From Rattus norvegicus (Eukaryota > Chordata > Mammalia > Rodentia > Muridae): a stretch of DNA of 64,000 bases. Each line of letters opens with the position of its first letter. Position 1 is the first letter of the stretch. The translations under genes were made by a program, and so were the position numbers. The stretch is from the NCBI RefSeq assembly GCF_036323735.1, contig NC_086029.1:52981357-53045356 (forward strand). Reading direction: 5' to 3'. The notes under the pieces are model-generated. The model did not search any database. It saw only the letters and a program-made list of their open reading frames with translations, and was not told the DNA's origin. Below are positions 56,263 through 64,000 of this stretch, piece after piece.

Positions 56263-58300
56263 CCTCTTTCTCTTTTCTCCTCTTTTCTCTTGTCCCTTCC
56301 CCTTGTCTCATTCTCCCATTAAATCTTTCTATGTGGAACTTGTTGCCTTGGTTTAAACAACATTGGTGACCAGTACTCGGTATTTGACATCCCTGTGCCC
56401 CACTGCCCACCGCCGATTGCGAGGAGGAGGATAGGCCTTTCCTTCCTGCACACCTCCACCATGGCCTCCAGCCTGCCTTGGGCTAAGCCGCAGTGGGGAG
56501 GTATGAAGGAGCTCGAACCAGCTGCTCTCACTGTGGCACCTGCTGGCCCCCAGCCCAAGGTTACTTGATCATCACTGTGAGCTGCAAGCTCACGCTGGCT
56601 GTCGTGAGAAGGACTGGAGATGCTGCTTCTCTGCACATCACTGGAGATCACAGCTGCTCATCCCACCGTTGGGCCCGAATTCAATCATAGCTGCTCCCTC
56701 TGCCACACCATCTATGCCATCTGACCACCACCACCTGCTGGCTGCTATGGGACTCAGGACGTTCACCATTCCAGCAGGCCTCCCCATTCCCTGCTTACAG
56801 TTGTCCACCAAGGAGACTGCCCTCTTCAAGAACGCGTTGGTGAGTGGTAACTACTCGACCTCTGTGTGCTTTCTTTACCTCAGGGCTTGAGTTTCCACGG
56901 TGTACATAGGGTCTCAGGGAAGCATTCTTGAGCTTGGAGCTACCTGTACTGCCCCAGGGGATGGATCATTTCACTGACCCTCATTCTAGGGCTTTTTCCC
57001 GTGGGTGGGACTTTTCCTACCTCTCTTTTTGAGATAGTTTAAAATGCCAGGCCCGGCCTGGATAAACTGCTCTCTGGCTCAGGAGCACTGGTTCTGAGTG
57101 TAGCCCCAGCAGTGGTGCAATTTATCCCTATTCTCGCCCGTGCGTTTATCGGTCTTTGCCACATGTCTCCATTCCCTGGGATGTTTTGGTTTAATTTTCA
57201 CTCAGCAGAAAACAATATCTCTGTCTGGCCCCATCCCCAGACCTCCTCATCCTTGTTCATGTAGCTCCTGGTTCATGCCAGTGAAAAGCTGGTCTAGCCC
57301 AGTTCTACAGGGACTTTGTCTGTGAGTCCTGCTTTCCCAAGTGCATGCGACCCCTATACTTGCTGCACTCTTAGGAGGGCCTTCTGTGCTCTGCCTGTGG
57401 CTTCTGTGGCAGGAAAGCCCAGTCTGGCCCTGCCCCTTGCATCCTGCCAGGTATTCTGCTTGCTACCTGCAGGCAAGCTCTCTCTTTCTGTCTGGGACTT
57501 TGCTCCTGTGCTCGAGAAATATAGCTTTCCAGCATGTTCACACCACCACCCGCACAACAGTGTCCCAGCTATCCACACACATACTCACATGCTCACCCTC
57601 CTCCCTTGCTCTGCAGATCTTATGTTGTTAACTCAGGTTGTTATCTCTTTTGTAACTTATAAGCTACAGGAAACCCACTCAGAACTGCCTCTCATTGACC
57701 AAATAGACTCCACCCAGATAAGTACATCTGCCTAAAGTTCCCACTTATTCCCTATTCCAAATGGTTGGATTCCTCTGGCTTTTAAATGTACATCTAAGAA
57801 AAGAAGTTTCTTTTATCCCAAGCATGCTTAATCTTATTCTTTGCCTATAGTAAATATATATGTGTGATCCAGCATCTTGTCAAGTCTAGGTGCTTACTAC
57901 ACCCAGGACAGCTCCAGTGAAGCAAACGCCAGACATTCGTCTCCTCTGACAGACACAGACTCTTCTATTAGACCTGTTCCTTCTGACCTGTCCTCAGATG
58001 GTTCCACAGACCCTGGACAACAAGGAAACCGCCAACTCTAAAGACTAGACAAACATCCCATACCCACTTTTCTCGGTTCCCTAGAGACACATTGCCCCAG
58101 GAAGGAAGTAGTCAGAGATCATGACGGCCCTATTCCTGCTCCACCATCACCTCACCAGTTTTTCTTTTTAATTACGAGGGTTTTCTCCTATCCAGGAGTG
58201 AGCTAACTGCACGAGTCAATGCAGCTACTTGGACAATGTTAAAATAAAAAGATCCCATAAAAGAAAAATTTAAAAATAACATCATGTCATCCCTGGACCA
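56263..58300. other. GC-richer segment, possibly ERV-derived, unclassified
   Basis: The composition changes abruptly where the L1 ends. Bases 56263-56340 are pyrimidine-rich and contain cattaaatctttctatgtgg; then come acaacattggtgaccagtac and a GC-rich leader-like section. This order (polyadenylation-like signal, U5-like end, tggtgacc as a possible primer-binding start, leader) would fit the end of a retroviral LTR. Plus frames at 57316-57735 (139 codons) and 57341-57631 overlap in two phases and show no domain I recognise. The segment ends in A-rich sequence near 58240-58300. It could also be an mRNA-derived retrocopy. No function assigned. Confidence 0.35.
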
Positions 58301-58414
58301 GAGTTTTGAAAATACATTTCATTGTTGAGGACGAGTCATAATCAGGGAAACTGAGCATGTTTCCTGGTTTGTTTAAAATAAAGTCTGAATATGAACATTA
58401 AGCAGGAAAAAAAA

Positions 58415-58580
58415 GTGGTCTGGAGAGATGGCTTAGTTGTTAAGACTACCAGCTGTCCTTCCATTGGGTCTGAGTTCAATTACCAGCAACTACATGGTAT
58501 CTCACAACCATCTGTAATGAGATCTAATGCCCTCCTACGCAGGTATACATGCAGATATACATTAAATAAATAAAAAAATT
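58415..58580 (+). mobile_element. B2/B3-type SINE
   Basis: ctggagagatggcttagttg (A-box region), ggtctgagttcaattaccag (B-box region), caactacatggtatctcaca, accatctgtaatgagatcta and a tail of ataaataaataaaaaaattt give a nearly complete tRNA-derived rodent SINE of about 165 bases. An RNA polymerase III promoter is recognisable but diverged. Confidence 0.9.
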
Positions 58581-60254
58581 TAAGTTCAAAGCTACAGTTT
58601 TTACATGGTTTTGCCTTATCATAGTGAACACCTGTGACTTTATCCTTGGATAAATGTTTTACCTTGAACACAAAATTGTTGCAAGTCTATTTCTCTTTGT
58701 AGTGTGATTTTAAAATCTCATTGTATTTCTTATTATGCAGCCTTTATTTACTATTCTGAGACATTTGGAGCATTTTATTATTTATTCTAACTTTATTACA
58801 GCTTTCTAGCAACTAAGACCATCTCTATGAACTTTCTTCCTAAAAATATTTGAATCAAGTCAAGAATGCTATAGAGTCACTATTTATTTGTCTATATAGC
58901 ATCACTACAAGAAGTATATCTTCATAAACCTACAGAAATATGCTCAAAAGAATGGGTCAATACCTAGTCAGTGTGACATACTTAATAATAACAGGAGAAG
59001 CATATTAGGATTTTTCCTAAAATGAAATTCTTTTTGGCCTTGCCTAAGGAAGCAAATTCATTGTAAAGTTTAATCTATGGCAGAACTATCTCTGGAAGAT
59101 AGTTCTAGTTTTTAGGCTGCCCTAGATGGCTCTTGGCACCATCCCCTCATTCTTCACTATCCACGATCCTATAGGACTTTTGGCATCATCCCTTCATCTT
59201 TAACTGTCTGCTACAATTTTCCCATTGATCTTCACTTCAACTCTTCGACTGTCATAGCAGAAAACCCCCTCACATGCACCACTAACCAACATTCATGCCG
59301 TTATGTTAAGGATCATGACTTTCAACTCTAATTGTTTTACATACAAGAATTCTTCAGGTTATTTATTATATTACTTCCCGAGTTTATACTTCCCACAAAA
59401 TCAGAAAACACAGATGAGGATTTGTGTTTTGTTCACTTATCACCATGCCTTATTTATGATAGCCGCTCACTAAATATTTCCATGTGATTGCAAGTTTCTT
59501 TATAGCCTACATGCAAACAGCTTGATTTGTTTTTAATTAAAATGTCCAATTATACACTCTGTGTTTGCCTGATATGATATGACACATTTGTCCACAAAAA
59601 CCCTAAAATTGGTAGCTTAAGACAGAAAATTATCAGATTGAGGAGGGTACTTTTTTTCCAATTTTTAACTAATTATATTATTTAGATTTGTTGGTATTAA
59701 GAACATATTTAGTGCATGTATTACAATAAAAATACAAGGCATTGTCTGAACAAATACTAATTAAATCTATATGACGTTATTCCCAGAGGTAAAAACAAAC
59801 AAATGTTTTAATGATTCTGCAAAAGTATGCAAGAAATTATGAAGAAAAAAAAGAAAGCAAGCATTATCAGACTAACAGCATCAACCCATAAGATAACACT
59901 ATAACATTGAAAGAACATATTGATATAAAAAAGAATACATAGATGAATGCCAAAATTAAATATCATAGAAGTAAATCCACACATTAGTTATGAAATGTAC
60001 ATTAAAGAAGAGGATCATTTTAAATAAAATGATGTTGGAAAAACTGAAATTAAAAAATTAAATTAAATAAAAATTAAAATAAAGCTAAAACATCATATAT
60101 AACAGGTAATAAAGATTTAACACAAAATAAATTAAAGGCATACAAATGAGGCATGATGGTATGAAACCACTAGAAATAAACAAGAAAATTAATTTTGAAT
60201 ACAAGAACAGATAATATTTTGCATGAGATGTCTAAACAGAGTGAGCTGATTTAT
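58581..60254. other. Mostly single-copy-looking, no recognised feature
   Basis: AT-rich. A small local duplication is visible: ttggcaccatcccctcattc at 59134 and ttggcatcatcccttcatct at 59179. Bases 60005-60125 are very A-rich. No gene supported. Confidence 0.45.
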
Positions 60255-60420
60255 AACCTGACCAGTAGCACCAGTGGAAGGGGAAGCCCTTGGTCCTGCC
60301 AAGACTGAACCCCCAGTGAACGTGATTGTTGGGGGGGGGAGTGTGGTAATGGGGGGAGGATGGGGAGGGGAACACCCAAAAAAAAGATAAGAAAAATAAA
60401 AGTTTAAAACCTGACCAGTA
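60255..60420 (+). mobile_element. Tiny rat L1 3' UTR insertion with target-site duplication
   Basis: aacctgaccagta flanks the insertion at 60255-60267 and 60408-60420 (13 bases, exact). The inserted 140 bases start at gcaccagtggaaggggaagc, the same consensus base as the copy at 12409. They run through the G-rich block and then stop after ggggaacaccc in an A-rich tail (60377-60407). The last part of the normal 3' UTR is absent, so the RNA ended, or was primed, early. The high match to the 12409 copy suggests a young insertion. Confidence 0.95.
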
Positions 60421-61194
60421 AATTATATCAGAATGATATTATATTCTCAAAACTAAAGCAGTTTCTAGAATAAAGAGACAATCCACAAAATACTAAAAAA
60501 AAAAAGCCTATATTCCTGGCAAGAGATTCATAAAAAGAATACATAAGGAAACTAAATAGCTAAAGTAAAATTTAAGGTAAATCTTACATTTCAATAGACA
60601 ATATAGCACCTCACTCCAGAAAAACAGCTCTCATCAAAGAGCTCAAATATAACAGTCAGAAGTGAGTTCTTGGTCAGAATATAAATTAATACAGCTATAA
60701 GGACAGACAGTATAGATTTGGAGAAAGTATTTAAAACAAAACTTCCATATAGTCAGCAATAATAAATCAATCCTCTTTCATTAGATAACATATACTCACA
60801 TTTTCTGTAAAGAATTTGAATTAATTGAACCCTAATGTCACCTGTATTCTCATATTCACTGTCTTTCTACAATAGCCAGAAACTGATAATCTTTAGTACC
60901 TAATGCTTTAAAAATGCACAAGTACATAGGTAGTTTTGTTATGAAAGCTATAAACAATTAGTAATTTCTTTAGAATGAAAAGAAGCAGATATTATTTTGT
61001 TCAGTGAAATCAGCCATGCTTATAATTATAATCACGGAACAGCAGTGATCTTCCTTCCTAACTTCCTTCCATTTCAGGTCTCTGCTGTTGTACCTGATTG
61101 ATCAGTTCTATGGAGAAATAGAATTAGATATCTCTTGAGTCTCTTTTCTATAAAATTAATCTTGATTTGTTTCAGGATTGTGACATTGAGAAAC
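60421..61194. other. No recognised feature
   Basis: AT-rich DNA, nothing identifiable. Confidence 0.45.
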
Positions 61195-62295
61195 TGTCCT
61201 AAAAGGACATGCATGGTATGTACTCACTAATAAGCAGATATTAGCCAAAAAGAATAGAATACCCAGGAACTTAAGAAGCTTAGAAAGCCTAAGAACCCAA
61301 GTGAGGATGCCTCTATCCCACTTGTGAGGGAGAAGAAAGCAATCATGAGTGAGGGGGAAGAGGGAGGGAGGCATTTGGGTGGGAGAGCAGACAGGGAGAG
61401 GGAAAGAGGACCATGATCAAGTGCTGAGTGGAAGGGTGAGGAAGAGGGTGGACGGACTGAATACGTGAGAGCTAGCAGAAAGAAAGGAAACAGACAACCT
61501 TAGGAGGTAGGAGGTGGGGAGAGCCTCTAGAATGAACAGAGACCTGGGAAGTGAGAGACTCTCAGAACTCTAAGGGATGAAATGCCCAACATTGGAGAGA
61601 AGAACTTGTAGAGCTCACCCCCAGTAGAAAGACAGGGCATCAAGTGGAGTGATGGGGTTGTCATTCCACAGTCAAAACTGACCCATAATTGTTCCTGTCT
61701 GAAAGAAATTCAGGGACAAAAATGAAGAAGAGCCTGAGGAAAAGGAGGTTCAGTGACAGGCCCAAACTGGGATTCCACTCATGGGGAGGCCCCAAGGCTT
61801 GACATTATTACGGAGGACATAGTGTGCTCACAAAAAGGGACCTAATGTGACTGCCCTCCAAATGACCCAACAAGCAGCTGAAAGAGTTAAATGCAAATAT
61901 TTACACCCAACCAATGGACAGACACAGCTGACCCCTGTTGTTGAATTAGGGTAAAACTGAAGGAAGCTGAGGAGGAGGGTGACCCTCTAGGAGAACCAAC
62001 AATCTCAATAACCTGGACCCCCAAGAACTCTCAGACACTAAACCACCAACCAGGCAGCATACACCAGCTGATATGAACCCCCAACAGATATACAGCAGAG
62101 GACTGCCTGGTCTGACTTCAGTGAGAGGAGAGGCACCTAATCCTCTCCTTGATAGACAAGAAACCCCAAGGAGGAAGGTCTTGATGGGTGGAATTGGGGG
62201 ATAGGGACATCCTCTTGGAGAAGGGGAAGGGGGTATTGGTCGAGGGATAGTCAGAGGGCAGACCCAGAGGGGAATCACAACTGGACTGTAAAAAA
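61195..62295 (+). mobile_element. Sense L1 ORF2 end and 3' UTR (Lx-like)
   Basis: It starts with the end of ORF2 (catggtatgtactcactaat). It runs through the 3' UTR: agagactctcagaactctaa, aactgacccataattgttcc, atgacccaacaagcagctga, cagcatacaccagctgatat and ggaatcacaactggactgta. It is the complement, block by block, of the antisense copies at 9705-10365 and 48078-49186. The minus frame of 110 codons at 61946-62278 is antisense UTR. Confidence 0.9.
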
Positions 62296-62358
62296 CATAT
62301 AAGAAGAAGAGGAGGAGGAGGAGGAGGAAGAAGATGAGGAGGAGGAAGAAGAGAAATT
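62296..62358. repeat. (GAA)n/(GAG)n purine-rich simple repeat at an L1 3' end
   Basis: An almost pure purine tract of GAA and GAG triplets follows the Lx 3' UTR where its A tail is expected. Mirror symmetry makes it a possible triplex-forming tract. Confidence 0.9.
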
Positions 62359-62939
62359 TGTTTCCTCAATAGACTCACTTTAAAAAAAACTAAATTTTCA
62401 TTTGCAAAAGGTTATTAATTGAAAGACAGTTTTTAGTTAAAGATGGGGCCATGTGTCTACTTTTCTTTCAATTTTATGACTAGAGAATTATGTTCACTTT
62501 TCTGTTTAGACTTTTTTCATTGATAAAATTCTACTTTCTGGTCTTGAGTAGTTTTATTCATTTCTCTCCACTGTTTTGTGTTTTCACAGATTTCTTAATG
62601 GGGTCCATTCATTTTCTCTTTATTGACCTCTATCATATTCTTAAAAGCTATTTTATTTATCAAGAAAAGTTTGATGCTAAGCGGAATAACAACAGTGGTG
62701 GTCTCAGGGAAATACCCGACTAGCTAAGCTTCCAATTTGTGAAAAGAACTAAAGGAAATGAATCAGCAGTGGGAAAAAAAAGAGAAACAAGGCAAAACAA
62801 AAAATCCAGAAAGCTGATGCAAATGTAACAGAAGTAGGGTGTCAGGTCCTATCAAGCAACAAAACTTGGCAGCTTCAGACTTTAGGGTCACTTCTGGCTT
62901 TAGAGTCAAGAATACAACAAAAGAGTTTCAGAATCTTCC
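62359..62939. other. No recognised feature
   Basis: AT-rich, with no supported gene or repeat. Confidence 0.4.
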
Positions 62940-63471
62940 TCCACAACTAAGAAAAGAATATGTCATTTGTGTTCTTGCATGGAGGTTCAGAAGGATATTT
63001 TCATGAAATCTTGAACATAAAGCCTGTATTATTTTGGAGTCCTCAAGAATCTGGAGATGGCAGAGTCGTGGGACACTGTTGATAAAGCTGGAGACTGGAT
63101 GTGGAACCAACCAAAGAGAGAGAAGTATGTTGTAGCCAACAAACCTGAAAGGTTTTGCATATGTGAAGAACATTTTGTCATCAGAACAGTTTGCTTTGGT
63201 CAACTGTTTCTTCATTGTTCCCCATTTTTTCTGTTTTTTTAAACGGCAATGTGAATTCTGTCCTATTTTAGTTGGAAGTATGCCATCCATTATTATTTTT
63301 TTTAAATACAGAGTTAGAGTTGAGACATTGCCATGAGTCTCACAAGAGACTGATCTCGAGAGTTTGAAACACTGTTGGGGCTGTGATAGACTACGGAGAA
63401 TTTTGAAGTCAGACTAATTACATTATGCATTGTGATATGGCTACAAGCCTATAAGGGTTGAGGATGTAGAA
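62940..63471 (+). mobile_element. MaLR internal sequence, 3' end, decayed
   Basis: tctggagatggcagagtcgt, gggacactgttgataaagct and gagactggatgtggaacca (63050-63108), then gaattttgaagtcagacta, gtgatatggctacaagccta and aagggttgaggatgtagaat (63398-63471), resemble the non-coding 3' internal part of rodent MaLR elements just before the 3' LTR. The minus frame at 62928-63290 is unlikely to be real. Limits on the left are uncertain. Confidence 0.55.
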
Positions 63472-63605
63472 TGTAGTAGTTTGAATAAACGACACCCTCA
63501 TAGGCTCATGTATTTGATTGATTAATCAGCAGGAATGTAACTTTTTGAAAGGATTAATTAGGAGGTGTGACCTTTATGGAAGACATGTGTCATTGGTGCT
63601 TTTCA
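63472..63605 (+). mobile_element. MaLR LTR (MT/ORR1-type), 5' part, sense
   Basis: The LTR starts tgtagtagtttgaataaac at 63472, close to the TGTGGTGGTTTGAAT start of MT/ORR1 LTRs. It continues with ctcataggctcatgtatttg and ttaggaggtgtgacctttat. It is cut by an antisense L1 near 63606 and follows its internal sequence directly. Confidence 0.7.
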
Positions 63606-64000
63606 AAATTGGTACATTTTGTTCTTTTTTTATTTTCTTTTATTGGATATTTTCTTTGTTTATATTTCAAATGCTATCCCCTATCCAAGTTTCCCCTCCT
63701 GAAAATCCCTTTGTAGTCCACTACACCCTCCCACCACCCCACCCTGGCATTCCCTTATACTGAGGGTAGAGTCTTCACAGGACCAACGGCCTCTCCTGCC
63801 ATTGATGCACGTCTAGTTCTATCCTCTGTTGGCTGCATATGTAGCTAGAGCCATAGGTCAGTCCATGTGTAGTTTTTCATTGGTGGTTTAGTCCTTGGGA
63901 GCTCTAAGGTGTCTGGTTGGTTGATATTGTTGCTCTTCCTTGGGGTTGCAAACCCCCTCAGCTACCTCAGTACTTTTTCTAACTCCTCCATTGGGGACTG
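63606..64000 (-). mobile_element. Antisense L1 3' UTR, runs off the window
   Basis: ttttattttcttttattgga, tgtttatatttcaaatgcta, gcattcccttatactgaggg, tggtttagtccttgggagct and ggttgatattgttgctcttc are the antisense of an L1 3' end, colinear with 28015-28400. It interrupts the MaLR LTR, so it is the younger insertion. The right end lies beyond the window. Confidence 0.88.

Noticed and set aside
57316..57735. Two overlapping plus frames (139 and 96 codons) in the GC-richer segment as a possible gene
   Set aside because: Two phases are open at once because of composition, neither has a recognisable domain, and the start codons lack support. I kept the segment as unclassified.

Overview
The window looks like a gene-poor, AT-rich, repeat-dense piece of a rodent nuclear genome, most likely rat. 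Two LINE-1 3' ends on the + strand (12409-12624 and 60268-60407), plus an antisense one near 1905-2048, carry the G-rich 3'-UTR block that I recall as typical of Rattus L1 (gcaccagtggaaggggaagc, then poly-G runs). B1-, ID- and B2/B3-like SINEs and MT/ORR1-type MaLR LTRs also fit a murid. I found no functional protein-coding gene, no exon chain, no tRNA or rRNA gene, no CRISPR array and no prokaryotic feature. Nearly every open frame longer than about 60 codons lies inside a retrotransposon copy or is chance.

Layout. 0-3 kb: decayed L1 pieces in alternating orientation, then an LTR-like stretch. 4.8-6 kb: an L1 with a 5' inversion. 7.4-7.7 kb: a SINE with simple repeats. 8.1-10.8 kb: an ancient antisense L1 that hosts a pure poly(A) insertion with target-site duplication, an Rpl34 processed pseudogene with target-site duplication, and an Lx-type 3' end. 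12.4 kb: a short rat L1 3' end. 14-16.4 kb: SINE and microsatellites. 18.2-19.7 kb: a second L1 with a 5' inversion. 19.7-28 kb: mainly single-copy-looking DNA with a few old repeats. 28.0-34.1 kb: an almost full-length antisense L1 (3' UTR, ORF2, ORF1, two promoter monomers), dead in both frames. 34.3-38.4 kb: SINE-linked microsatellites and single-copy-looking DNA. 38.4-44.6 kb: a sense L1 with an internally inverted ORF2 block and a roughly 400-bp foreign insert. 45.2-46.6 kb: a MaLR LTR and an old L1-like piece. 48.1-53.3 kb: an Lx copy containing a solo gammaretroviral-type LTR and a younger antisense L1, followed by a sense ORF2 block. 54.0-56.3 kb: an L1 whose ORF1 is joined directly to late ORF2. 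56.3-58.3 kb: a GC-richer segment I could not classify. 58.4-64 kb: a B2/B3 SINE, a tiny rat L1 insertion with target-site duplication, an Lx 3' UTR, MaLR internal sequence plus LTR, and an antisense L1 that runs off the window.

Nothing here works as a genetic system. The interest lies in the layering of retrotransposition: nested insertions with readable target-site duplications, two clear and one probable twin-primed L1s, an L1 deletion fusion, and microsatellites seeded at SINE ends. I did not find a convincing new biological system. Family names come from remembered consensus patterns, and RepeatMasker should settle them. Boundaries are by eye and may be off by tens of bases.
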